A DNA stretch of 64,000 nucleotides from Fonsecaea monophora (lineage: Eukaryota; Ascomycota; Eurotiomycetes; Chaetothyriales; Herpotrichiellaceae), in assembly GCF_001642475.1 (NCBI RefSeq), contig NW_019173943.1, forward strand, positions 1 to 64,000, written 5' to 3'. Below the pieces are notes generated by a model, which ran no database searches, was not told the origin of the DNA, and saw nothing but the letters and a program-made list of their open reading frames with translations. Below, piece by piece: positions 11,857 through 23,076 of the stretch (its first letter is position 1; each line of letters opens with the position of its first letter). Made by a program: the position numbers and the translations under genes.

Positions 11857-13107
11857 TCAAGTATGTTCCTCGTCCGAGTCCGAGTCATCGTCTTCTGCGA
11901 CCTGCTTGTCAATGACTTTCCTCCACTCCTCCATCATGTTCTTCATATCTCCTGGCGTCATGCTCGCGTCGACGACTTCCTTGGGTAGTTTATGAGCCGA
12001 GTACTTTGTCGCCGAGAATTGATACGCCTCTGGATCGTCGCGTTTCACAAGTCGAAATTCGGGGTCAAAGATCACATCTTCCTCTTCTTCTTCTTCGTCG
12101 TCCTCATATTCCTCGCCCCCTTCTCGATCTGCGCAATCTAGTCCTTCTCTAATTTTCGATTTTGGCCCTGACGCTTCTGGGATCGGCAGTTGCAACAACT
12201 CCAGCCACGAGAATAGTAATGGGTCCGTTCGTGGTGCCCAAGGGTTTATGTCGATCAGCCACACACGGTCGTGTGGTGGTGGAATGTAGACGTCCACCAC
12301 GAAGTTCTCGTCCGGAAAGGTCTTTCCTCCGCCACCAGGTAGCAAATGTTGCTCTAAAAATTCTTGGATCAACTTTTTGAAAGAATCTCGCAGATCAAAG
12401 AGGAAATCAAAGTGGTTCATCTCTCGCTGACTTATCGCAATCAGTCTGCCTTCTCGGATGAAACAGCGAAATTCCAGCGAAGGATTCAGATTGAATGCTT
12501 TCCGCAGTACAAGATGGTAGGGCACTTCAGGAAATGCTTTCTCCTTGCTATCGCCAGAGGCATTTCCACAATCACCTTCGGTTCGATCGGCGCTATTCGT
12601 ATTCTCTGCGATGGTGCATCCGTCAAAAGCGTGCTCCAAGTCATGCGTGACGAAGTCGCTTGACTTCAGTAGCAGATACACGTCATTTGGAGTTCGACAT
12701 TCCATGTCATTTGTGGTCGCAATCCAGGTGGCGTCCTTGGGGGCTGACCAGTTGAGCTTCGGCATCACTTTGCCCCCTAGTTCGGAGATCGTAGAACGGA
12801 TCTTGGAATGTATATCGGCCCATTGTTCCGAAGGATCTTCGTTCTCATCTTCGTCGTCGTTTTGGAACCCGTCTTCAAACCCACTGTCCGCATCGCTAGG
12901 CCCGCGCTCGGGTGGTAGGATTATGCCATCGGCGCGTAGATAGTCCAGGAATGGCTGAGAGAGAGGAATAAGACGGGATTTGGGTGTCAGAGAACGGAAA
13001 CGGGGATACCATGAGTGGAAAGAGCAGTTTAGGATGTGAGATGGGGTGATGGGAGGGAACGGGAGGGATGTTAATGGTTTGTGGGTGTCGTTGGCGCTGG
13101 TGGACAT
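11857..13107 (-). CDS. CDC123: CDC123 (D123 family), eIF2 assembly factor
   Basis: Intronless, 416 aa. CDC123 is an ATP-grasp-like protein that binds eIF2-gamma and promotes assembly of the eIF2 heterotrimer, so it is required for translation initiation and cell-cycle entry. Family landmarks: CSFHSWYPRFRSLTPKSRLI near residue 30, PKLNWSAPKDATWIA (~130), NDVYLLLKSSDFVTHDLEHAF (~155, split here for length), FRCFIREGRLIAISQRE (~235), VVDVYI and VWLIDINPWAPRTDPLLFSW (~300). These include the acidic and Asn residues (DINPW) of the nucleotide/metal site. An acidic insertion lies at ~68-90, and a long acidic stretch (EDDEEEEEED) follows the domain. The C-terminus is DDDSDSDEEHT, typical of fungal orthologues. 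Confidence 0.95.
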   Translation of the reverse strand: MSTSANDTHKPLTSLPFPPITPSHILNCSFHSWYPRFRSLTPKSRLIPLSQPFLDYLRADGIILPPERGPSDADSGFEDGFQNDDEDENEDPSEQWADIHSKIRSTISELGGKVMPKLNWSAPKDATWIATTNDMECRTPNDVYLLLKSSDFVTHDLEHAFDGCTIAENTNSADRTEGDCGNASGDSKEKAFPEVPYHLVLRKAFNLNPSLEFRCFIREGRLIAISQREMNHFDFLFDLRDSFKKLIQEFLEQHLLPGGGGKTFPDENFVVDVYIPPPHDRVWLIDINPWAPRTDPLLFSWLELLQLPIPEASGPKSKIREGLDCADREGGEEYEDDEEEEEEDVIFDPEFRLVKRDDPEAYQFSATKYSAHKLPKEVVDASMTPGDMKNMMEEWRKVIDKQVAEDDDSDSDEEHT

Positions 13108-13574
13108 GTTTCTTGTATTTTGCTTCTGATCTGTACCGGAATGACGAAGCGCTATATTTCTCTTCTTCGTTTGTCAGAGAATTAATGAACTTTTGAAGAT
13201 GATGTTCAGTCAGTTTTCAGGCCCGAGTCATGACCGTCGCCACAGCCTTGTAGTGCTTGGCATCAGCCTGACACGTGACCGATGTATCTTTTCGACCAGG
13301 ATCTTCTACCTACAACAATTGACCGATGTCACCGTTTTGCGGATGGAGACCATGAAGGCCCCGCTGTGCATGGAGATGGCTCATTTCATAATCTCTTATC
13401 CTCTCATTCGGAATTACTTTTCATCATTAAAGCGATGCTTAATCTAACAACTGCCAGTTAGAGGCACCCCTTCCCTTGAGAACCTTTCCTGTTCGACCAA
13501 GTTTTGACTTCAGATATTGCCCCCACAAATACACATGTCCTCGTAAGTGTCCAATCAATATCGTTGCGTATAAT
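13108..13574. other. intergenic region
   Basis: Promoter side of CDC123 and 3' flank of the large disordered-protein gene. No additional feature is seen. Confidence 0.5.
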
Positions 13575-16466
13575 TCATATCCAACCCCAGTTCTCCACGT
13601 CGGAACTTCCTTTGCGACTGGGCGCTGTAAGTCTTTCCTGTTCTGTCAGAGACGTGTCAGAAGCACTAGCTCTGAGCGACGCCAGCGACATCGTATCCGA
13701 GGACGGGGCCGTGCTCGCTGCATCGCTTTTGTCCACTACCTTGTGGCTTTGGATGTTGAGAGTCCGTTCGTTGATACGATCTAGCGGAAAGCGAGAACGA
13801 GAACCGGAACTTGGCGGTCGCCTCTCAGCGAGTGCGCTTCGACACTTTCTGATCTGTCTATGGCCTGAATGGGTGTCCCGACCAGGGGAGTCCTGAAGAG
13901 ATAAAGAGTCTTGCCGGCCGTGAGTATGTTTCATTGGTGCAAACATATTCATAATGGTCTGTATTTGACTGGCCTGCACCTTGATCTTCTCTTCTTGCTC
14001 CAAGATTGTCACATAGTAGTCGTGCAGGTCTTGATGCAGCTGTCTGACGAGATTAATGTCACCGCTGTTCCATCGTCGACGTTTCCTCTGTTGGCTGCTT
14101 GGCTTAACTGGCGAGAGTTTCTCCCCGGGCGTCAGCCATTGGTCTTCACTAGAACTGCTCGGAGTTGGGCTGTCGATTCTCCCAGGGGACATGCTTTGGC
14201 CGCTCGAGTAGGAACGTGAGCGACGGAGTTTGAGAGCTTGCTCCCCTAACGGGCTGGTTCCCGCAGCTTTGCGTCTCGGGCTTTCCATTGGGCTACCGAG
14301 AACAGCACCTCGTCTTGGACTCTCGCAAAGACTCAGCCTGTTGGCCATGACCTCTCTGAGCTTTGAAGGGGTTCGTGTAGTCTTCGGACTTGTTGGTCCA
14401 GCGGCGCTGCCTGCAATGCTGAATCTTGGGCTTACGGCGCCGGCGCGGAAACGCGCGGTGACAGGATCAGTATCGACGACGACGAAGATATTGCTCTGAC
14501 TGAGTTTCTGAGGCGTGTTCCGTTGCGTTTCGCTTGATTTGGCTTTGGACAAGCGACCTGGTTGACGAATTCTCATTTCCGGGCTGTGCTGGCGACTATA
14601 GCAGGACGCAGTCGAAAGACTTGTTGGTCGCGACTCGGGGACGGCAGGGAACCGATCGAGTTCATCGGCTTGGTATGTGAGAGCTTTTGGTGTTTTGGAG
14701 ACGGAGGGTTTCTCGCAAGTTTGATGCTTTCCGACAGTGTCAAGCTTGCTCCTAGGACTGCGTGACTTGGCAAGATCGCGCATCCTCCGTTCTCGGACTT
14801 TGTCAGCTCGAGTGCTTTGAATGGAATGGTGCTCGAGGTGAAGACAAATTTGCAAACTTTCATCACGACCTCCTTCCACCCTGGACAAGTTTTGGGAGGG
14901 TTTGGCGGCACCAAGTTTTGCATCGTGTGCTTCAGGCGGTAACGCAGGCAGTGGTATGGTGGGAGGAGGTCCGCTGTACCGACTATCAGAATCCACGGAT
15001 CCATTTCGCTTGATTTCCACATCGATGGTGTAGTGCGCCATCTTTTGGACTTGGGCTTCTATTCCTGCCAGAGTATTGGCGCTTTTGGCTGAACGAGCAG
15101 AAGAGAGACGAATTACAGGCCCTGTATGTGTAGGCCTGGGCTTCAAGTTGGGGGTGGAGCCATGGGACTGAAGTCGCGAATTCATCTGACGAGATTGGCC
15201 TGAAGATAAAACCACTGACCGCGACTCTTTCTGCGCATTGTGAAGGACGGTGTCAAGACTGCTGAGAGTGTTTTTTGAAGCTTGAGCTGCTAATTCCCGG
15301 TGCTGAGGGGGCTGAGCTGCGACGGCCGGGCTGACTTTGTCGTCCAGAAGAGAAATTGTCGATTCTTTTGGTGATGGTGGCAGTGGTTTAAAGGCATATT
15401 CAGAGGGTACGAGTCTACGGACAGGTTTCTCTGATGTTGGAGCGAAATCGTGTGAAATATGTTTACTTGTTGTTGTTGATCGCACGACGACAGAAGGCAC
15501 CGTCGAGGTGGTTGGAAGCGAGCGATCGTTATCGACTTTGACGTTTTTCAATACAGTTCTGCTTTGGTCTGAAAACCTGTCGTTGATGACTGGACCACGA
15601 AGTGAGGGCATCGACGACGAGCTTGCAAGCCCGGTACACCCACCATGTTCCAAAAGGCATGATCCAAGGACCCCGTTGGTGAGAGTCATGCTTGGTTCGC
15701 AACAGGTTGGGTGACTATCGCTTTCCAGGGTGCTTGCGCGCCTCGAATGAGTGGGCACGAACACTAGAGCTGAGGGGCGTCGGCCCGCAGCATCCTGGCG
15801 TCTCGTGGTCGCTTTTCGAGTTCCGGTGCGTCTGCTCGGCCACACGTTAGAGCCCGCGCGAGGTACCTTGCTGATGAGAGGCTTGACGCATCGCCAGTAA
15901 TAAGCGGCGCTTTGCACGCAGAGGCCGCCATGAGGAGAACCCGCGCTGGCATCGCTGATGTTTCGGCGGGCTTTTGGACGTCCAAGACTCTTGGCCATGG
16001 CTCTGGGTAGACCGTAATGTGGCTGTAAAGAGAGTGGGCGTCCGACATGTTGATTGCTGACGGCAACCGAAGAGTAACGATTCCTAGCTGGAGAGCGGTT
16101 TTGGTGGTCAAGAGAACTTGGAGCTGCCTCCATTTCTGCGCGCGACCAGGCATACATTTTGGCCCATCTTCGGGATTGCCGGAACTGAGGCATGTGTGCT
16201 CTGGAGGTGGGATCACAGCCTGTTGGAACATTAGGGCTGGGGCAAGGCTCGCCGTAATTATGCCATTCCGGTTGGGAGCTCTCGAGGGTGATTTGAGACA
16301 TCTGCGAGAGTCTGGGAGTCGTATCTCGAGCAAGCAGAGGCACGCCAACCGGGCCATCAATAGGCGGCAGCGCCATGATCGGTTCCGATGTTTCCATGGT
16401 CGCCTCGGTGTCTCGCATGTAGAGAATGTCCAGCCTTGCCTGCAACATGGGCAGCGAGTGATCCAA
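13575..16466 (-). CDS. large disordered protein of unknown function
   Basis: A 963-aa uninterrupted frame. No family is recognised. The composition is Ser/Arg/Pro-rich and mostly low-complexity, with repeated short SPR/SP-type sites (for example SPRRGAVLGSP and SPRRKAAGTSP near residues 730-760) that look like proline-directed kinase targets. The only ordered-looking block is near residue 830: an Arg/Lys patch (RKRRRWNSGDINLVRQL) running into a helix (HDYYVTILEQEEKIKVQASQ) that may be a coiled coil. The chain ends SDVENWGWI. The first ATG of the frame is taken as the start; a short upstream exon cannot be excluded. The length and the open frame in otherwise stop-rich DNA make it real. It could be a cytoskeletal, septal or signalling scaffold, but that is inference from composition only. 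Confidence 0.75.
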   Translation of the reverse strand: MDHSLPMLQARLDILYMRDTEATMETSEPIMALPPIDGPVGVPLLARDTTPRLSQMSQITLESSQPEWHNYGEPCPSPNVPTGCDPTSRAHMPQFRQSRRWAKMYAWSRAEMEAAPSSLDHQNRSPARNRYSSVAVSNQHVGRPLSLQPHYGLPRAMAKSLGRPKARRNISDASAGSPHGGLCVQSAAYYWRCVKPLISKVPRAGSNVWPSRRTGTRKATTRRQDAAGRRPSALVFVPTHSRRASTLESDSHPTCCEPSMTLTNGVLGSCLLEHGGCTGLASSSSMPSLRGPVINDRFSDQSRTVLKNVKVDNDRSLPTTSTVPSVVVRSTTTSKHISHDFAPTSEKPVRRLVPSEYAFKPLPPSPKESTISLLDDKVSPAVAAQPPQHRELAAQASKNTLSSLDTVLHNAQKESRSVVLSSGQSRQMNSRLQSHGSTPNLKPRPTHTGPVIRLSSARSAKSANTLAGIEAQVQKMAHYTIDVEIKRNGSVDSDSRYSGPPPTIPLPALPPEAHDAKLGAAKPSQNLSRVEGGRDESLQICLHLEHHSIQSTRADKVRERRMRDLAKSRSPRSKLDTVGKHQTCEKPSVSKTPKALTYQADELDRFPAVPESRPTSLSTASCYSRQHSPEMRIRQPGRLSKAKSSETQRNTPQKLSQSNIFVVVDTDPVTARFRAGAVSPRFSIAGSAAGPTSPKTTRTPSKLREVMANRLSLCESPRRGAVLGSPMESPRRKAAGTSPLGEQALKLRRSRSYSSGQSMSPGRIDSPTPSSSSEDQWLTPGEKLSPVKPSSQQRKRRRWNSGDINLVRQLHQDLHDYYVTILEQEEKIKVQASQIQTIMNMFAPMKHTHGRQDSLSLQDSPGRDTHSGHRQIRKCRSALAERRPPSSGSRSRFPLDRINERTLNIQSHKVVDKSDAASTAPSSDTMSLASLRASASDTSLTEQERLTAPSRKGSSDVENWGWI

Positions 16467-19400
16467 TGGATACCGAGGTATCCAGGACGTGTTGTTCTTG
16501 AAGGGGTTTCAGGTAAACAGAAATATCCAAGTCAAGTTTGTTGACAAACACGTAAGGTTGAGGACAGGTAAATTAGTAGCTAGGTCAATGCACCTCATTT
16601 CAAGGGCCTGCGTGACGGGTGGACGAACAGAGGGGAACATTCCAGGGTCGCGAGGAGTATAAATGGACCACGTTTGTCAACGCTCAGGGTGAGCGATGGA
16701 GTCCGAAATGCATGATTTGAGATGTTTGCGGCTGGCATGGATTGAGGCAAAAGCCATGTCCCGTATCTCGAATCCCTTTGTGGGCGAGGGCATCTCTGCA
16801 TCCAAGCCATCGCAACACCGAATGCAGCAGAGAGTGGCGACCACAAGTAGAGGCGCATCCTCAGCAACCAATCGATAGAGACCAATATATGCCGGCAACA
16901 AGGATCCGAAATGGTGGCTGCGACAAGCACGCAAGGGATGGATCTCGGTGTACGGAGTCAAGTGGCTCGCATGGGGGAGCTGCATTGACGTGCATCTTGG
17001 GGGGTGGATATCATTGGGTGGTTAGTCGGCGATGGGCAAGGTTGAGTATATCTAATTGGACTCGTAAACCCCTAGTGGCCCCCTGACTACCCTAGAATTA
17101 CTAACTTCACTAGCGCCATCTGTCAAGCACAAACTCCACAAACACAGCAAACTCAGCCCAACAATGGCTGTCCGCATCATCCACTTCCATCCACAAACAA
17201 TCCAATGTGGAATGGTGCAAGGCCTACAAAGGTGGGAAAGCTGGAAAAAGCTGGAAATGTTCAAAGGCGGGGAGCCGACACACGACAAAACTCTTCTCCC
17301 AACCCAAAAGTCAATGACTACATTCAGCTGCCTGCCGCCCCCCTTGCTGCATTGAGATACCCATTGTCCGTGCCCTTTCACTTCCCTGCGGCAGCAGTTT
17401 CCAAAACCTTCATCCTGCGGTCCTTATCCTCCCATCCCGTTCAGTCCGTCTCACATGCTGAGGATGTGTGTGCCAATCACCTGTACGTAATTCGGACTCC
17501 TTGCAGGCGGCCTAACTTCTGAGAGCGGCCATCGGCTCGTCTGGGAACTGCCATCTGGGCTTGACTTTGCTAACCATCTTGCCACCCCGTGTACGAGGTA
17601 CACCTTGGAATAGTGTCCAATGACCCCAAAGTCCTCAATCATTGCCCCTTTAGCCTGAGTTGGGAGTGCTCAGCCTAGTTCCTCCTCCTTGCCTTGGACA
17701 AACAAAGTTCAGAGAGCTGCATAGACAGTGATGCTGGGGGAAGACTGCCTCGCACCCGCACACGGCAGACAGATTGCGGTACAATATTCGATGCAAGGGC
17801 CTGCCCCTTCGCAGGATGACGTTGCCCCTGGAAGTAAGATTGGTCCCCCCCAGGCCTTGCTGGCCTGGTGTTTTCAATACCCTGTCTCTGGATCTCATGG
17901 CTTTCGCAACTGCGCGGACCTTTCGATCCTCGGGCCTTCGTGCCGGATGCGCGCGTGGTCGAACCAGAGAGAGCCCTTGTGCTAAGAAAACCTATCTTAG
18001 GCTACCGACGATCATCTCCTAGTCAGGACATGGCTAGGCAGCTAGGTTCTCTTCCCCACCTCTAAAAACATCAACGACAGGCGCGAGGCAAGTCGACATC
18101 TCGGTGTCTAGAGGCGCACATCACCAGGATCATGTTGTCGAATCGTCGCGCAATATCATCACTCTACGACAGCGCACGTATTCCCTCTGCATGCTCGCCC
18201 TCCAGTTGTACAATGGGCGACTTCCTGCCTGGCTCAATTCTACGGCTGCTGGAGGCATCACCCGCACTACCGACCTTCGGAGTCAGGCTCGGACCTCGTC
18301 ATCTCCGCTCCTAATGTGGATATCATACTTTCGTCGCTCGGTTGTCCTTATTTGCAGTGGCGCCAGGTGGCCATGTTGAACTCAGATTCTGTCTCAGCCA
18401 GTCTTTGTACACAGAAGCACCTAAACGACACAATCTCAGCTGGCGATTGCGAGCTAAGTTCGACTGATCACAACCCCGGTACGGAACAATGGCAGTGGAC
18501 TAGCGCCTTTTTTCTTTCCAGTTGAAGCCAAGGGCTTAAGCCATCGAACAATTCATGTTGTCATTGAGCAGATCAAGCGTCTCGTCTCGCTCTTGGATCT
18601 GGAGGTTGAGTGCGCCTGTCCGCTTTCTCAGACCGCCATCTTGCCTGTCTGGAAGAAACCTCCCTGAACCCCAGACCATCTTGACTGAATGGCGCCTGGT
18701 GAATGCCACAGTGGGAGAGGGGTATCATTGTTTGCCAAGTCTCGAGTCAGATGTCCTGATTACTGGTTCTTCACAATCTCTATCGACAGCAACGTTGATG
18801 TACAGAGACCCTGAACAACGTCCGCCGATCGAGCCCTGCATATCTGAACGACCTTTTCACCACCCCCTAAAGTCATTACGATGCGCTCCAACGACGATTG
18901 TCGCAACCAGGGCAAGAAATGATATGTCGCAAAACCATAAACCCCCGCATGGGCAACCAGGGTCTCCGGGTAGGGGTAAGTTTTCTTGGGAAAATCTTGC
19001 TGTTGACAGACCCCACCGGCAAGTCCTTCCGTATCGCCTTGAAGGGTGCAAGTTCGGCACATCTTCCCAAGCGGCACCAGGAGATTTATGCTGCACGAGT
19101 CGCGTATGGCATTCTTGCGAATCAGGGTCTTCAACCGACGATGATCATTTCCTTTCGTTGCTACCCTAAGCACAGCTTCGGTCTAAGGTTGCGGGGACCT
19201 CGCCGACCACATTGGACGAGGGGCTGTTATCCGCCACGAACGCTTCGTGCACCACTATCGATACCTTCTGAACCTCTTCGGTTGCAGTTCCGACAAACTG
19301 AGTATCTTCTGCTGCATTGGTGCTTGACAGGGCTCCATCTGCATGATATCGAGTTCACGCGAGACTAGATATGGTCTCTCGCTTCTTGGACGCACACGTT

Positions 19401-22400
19401 CACCAAGGTCCACCCGACACTGCCGAATGCCATCTGTGTATTCATTGAAAACGATCGGCGCGTGATCCCTTCCATCCCGGTTGCACCAGTTTCCCATGCG
19501 AAGTCGTACTAGATTTGGACAAAATGGTCTCAACACCAGTTACCCTTTCGACAACTCCTGGCTCCACCGATTTCAACGCATCAAGCTCGCAGCGACCCAA
19601 ACGGAGTAAGATCTGTTAAAGTTCCAATGCACAGGAGTATTACCATTTACAGCCACCCAGAACCTCCATCTTCTATCTCATTTGGGACAGAGATTCTCCT
19701 TACTCCACAAGTACGAGCGACAGACTTTCGGATTGTTTAATTAAATCTTCTCTGGGTTGCGTCGATACAATCCTACCCATTAGCTTGCCAGCATGCAGAT
19801 GCGATCGGCCTCTCCACTGACTTCTCCTTTTCCCGAGTCACTTACCGAGTTGTTTGAAAGAGACATCCTCCAATCAGATATCCCAGAGTCAACCGCAATA
19901 CAAGACAAGACTATTTACTGGTAGACACCGCATTGAAAAGGGGTAAATCGCCTTTCTGAGCGGTTGTCGGTATCGAGAATACTGAGAACAATTATGAGAG
20001 CTGAGGTGCGAAGACTTGATGGGCTTTCGTGACAAAAACCAGCAATTTGGTACATAAAGCATTGACCAACAACATGAATCCACCACCCCTGAAGCATGAC
20101 TTGACTTGCTGATCGGATCACAACGGTCAAATTCGACAGAGAAGTTTGGAAAGGGCGGATTCGAAACGCTCTTAAGATCCTTAAAGTGCTGCCGGATGCT
20201 CCGGTGGGTGGACCAATCCATGAATTTCTGCACACCTCCCCCGTCACCGTCAACCCACTGATCAAAACGTTGAAAGTCTCCGTCGACGAGACCGACTGAC
20301 CATCATGAAAGGGTCAGCAACAAGCAGGTAATGCAGTATCTCGATCCGTAGAGTTGACAACACGTGGGCTCATTACCCGGAAGGCAATGTGCACACCTGA
20401 CACCCAAAGACCCGGTGGATACCTACCTGACCCTATGTACTTCCTCGGAAGGCTTCTCGAAGACTTCTCAAGACGTGACTCCCTCCTGAGTGACGCGTTA
20501 TCAACGTCCACACGTGTTTGCGATCAACAGTTCTGACAACTCCAGGCGTTGTACTCTGGCATACCCGCTGCTAGTGTAACGGAGCCTGAGTTGGTGCGGT
20601 TGATAGGACTCCTGACAAAAGACGTTCAGTTTGATCCGAGACATTATAGCATAGCAGGACAGTTATCGAGGAAGACATGGGATTCTGGTGAGCGTACTCT
20701 GCATGTTCCGGGACTGAGGTACCCAGTCTCGGCGGCACTTTCGAGGAAGAAGCCTGACTTCTGGCACGTGGTATGCTCTTTTGGGTGCGACTTTCACCCA
20801 TCACATCGAAATTGACGTATAGACTGCAATGGTGGCCGTGCATACTACGGCCGGATCAGCTTGTTCTGCCTATATTTTACTCTTCTGCGGATTGGGTTCA
20901 GAGTCAACTCGCAGGGGAACCAAGACCGTTACTGTCCAAAGGTAGGGAAAGGAGTATCGTGCTTGATGGGACTCGTTGGCAAACACTGTCCTCTACGACA
21001 GCGACACACGACGGCGATATAATGCGCAACTGCTGCCTATGGAGAGTGGTAGCTTTGTGGTATTGCGAAACTGGACATGACTTTCCACGTTGCGCGGTTG
21101 ACAAAGCAGGACCGAGAGTCCGAGACGCAACGAAAAACATCTCTGTTCTGTGATTGAAATATAATCTATTCGTCGGCTTACTAAACCCAGTTCCTATAGA
21201 TGAGCATAACCCTCGACACTTTCACAGCAAAGACAAGGCCTCGGACCCTGCAGGACTGTCGGGGTGTATAGAGCAATGGAAAAGGCCCCCCCTTTGTCCC
21301 TTCTTCCATCAAAGCAGCTGGCATGCAACGTTGATCGCTTCAATGTTGTGCTCCTGTCCATAGACCCTTTCGCGATAGCAGCAGACGTCCAAGGCACGAC
21401 GAATCATAGGTCGTGTTATAACCTTGGTCTTTCAGTCCGTCACTCAAGCGCAACGCCCATAATTTCCCAGTCTAGTTAGTGCTGAATGCGTAAGGAGATA
21501 CGACACGTGAAATGGAAAGGTCGGCACGGCAGATGGCAACCATTTTTGTGTGGTAACGTCCGAAATGGATTGGTGCATGCAGTCGCAAGGTCCAACGGTC
21601 CCTATTTGACCATTCCCAGTGGACCAGTGCACACAAGTCGCAGCCTGCCTGGAACTTCGCACCTCCGAGTCCAAGTGTCCGCGAATCTAGCGAAGACAGC
21701 ATAATTGCTTATGTGTGAAGCTTGAGGGGTGCGCAGGCTGTATTAGATAATGTGATGAATGCGACCGAACCTGCAGCTATGTACATGCGCTGGACCATTC
21801 ACCGAATCTGGTATCGCTGGTCTTGCCTGATCGGGAAAGTGTAGGTAATAACGCACCCCCATCCTTGTAATCGGGTCGGCCGAACATAATCCATCGGGGA
21901 GTCTAGGGAGCGCAGATATCGAGCATTGAAAGCTCCTTGGCAACGATGAGGAGGAATTTTATCGAGTATTTTTGCACATTTTGAGTTCCTTGAAGCCTCG
22001 TATAATTGTGGAGCCATGGCCTCTGTGAGTTTTTATTATTATTCAGCGACAACCCGCCAATGAATGCGCCGTCGGGGAACTCTGAGGCGTGGTTGTCTCG
22101 CTTAGAGCGCACAGGGCGGCTTCACGCAGTGGGGGCGAGAAGGGGAATTGTTTATCGTAGCCAGCGAGAACAATGCTGTGTAGCGTCACAGCTTGCCTAA
22201 GAAATTTGTCAGAAGCTTGAACGCGAAGCTGGAGTGATTTGAACGATGTGATGGGGTCGGGGAGTCCAGCTTTGCTCCCAAGGCTGAAAGCTGTACATAT
22301 ATCAAATAATATAGGCTAGTATAGGATGGCTCGGTGGCTTGGTGGGTGTCTGGTTGGCTGGTGTTTGTTTACCTGGGTACGCGGGTTGCCTACTAGTAGG

Positions 22401-23076
22401 TAGTCGATGGTAATATTTGAGAAAGAAAGACCAAACCGCACGACTCAGCCCCGTGATTGCCAAGAACTGCGCCTTTCCCCATTAGGAAGCATGAGACGGA
22501 CAGCAACAAAGATCCAAGTCAGCAGCCCATTGACCTGTTCAACCTCTCATAGCCTCCCGTCCTGCTCCCGACCATCGTCGCTAAACTCGTAAATGATCTC
22601 TAGGGTGTGCTTTTTCAAAATACTGACGCAATTGCCTATGACCCCTGGCCCACTTGGAGTCAGCCACAACGCCCCAAGCACGACCTTGATCAGGTATGGT
22701 GCACGCTAACATTGGTGCTGTTTCTGGCCTTAGGGCCTCGTCTGCGGTCGACGAAGAAATGGAAATCCCCGGCGGGCGATTTCAAACGTCTCAAACCTAT
22801 GCCATCGTTTCTTTGGGCACTGGACCTGCCAGTTGGGGCTGAGATCCCCAGTTCCCTCCGAGCCTGCGAATGATCGTCCCTGCGTCAAAATGTCTACCGT
22901 TTGTCCATGTGGAACCCGCTGAAAAGGGCATAAGCATATCCCAGTGGTGGCCGTGACAGGAACCCACAAATCCTCGCAGGGATACATTATCCATCGGGTC
23001 TGATATAAAGTATGGTCCTCCCGTTTGGGGCATCAATGGACGAGATGCAGATAGTGTCGACTTTTTCTTCAACAAC
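16467..23076. other. 6.6-kb gene-poor region
   Basis: No frame of convincing length or composition on either strand, and no transposon terminal repeats or transposase/reverse-transcriptase motifs. Base composition is not AT-shifted, so repeat-induced point mutation is not obvious. One protein-like stretch (about 18458-18665, +) reads PFFFPVEAKGLSHRTIHVVI, then EQIKRLVSLLDLEVECAC, without a start. A palindrome CCTACTAGTAGG lies at 22389-22400. The right end is the promoter of the zinc-cluster regulator. Confidence 0.5.

Noticed and set aside
18555..19169. 204-codon plus frame
   Set aside because: Random-looking composition, with competing frames of similar length on both strands over the same interval.
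16467..23076. Search for a transposon explaining the gene-poor interval
   Set aside because: No long terminal or inverted repeats, no reverse-transcriptase, integrase or transposase motifs, and no AT-rich mutated composition were seen by eye.
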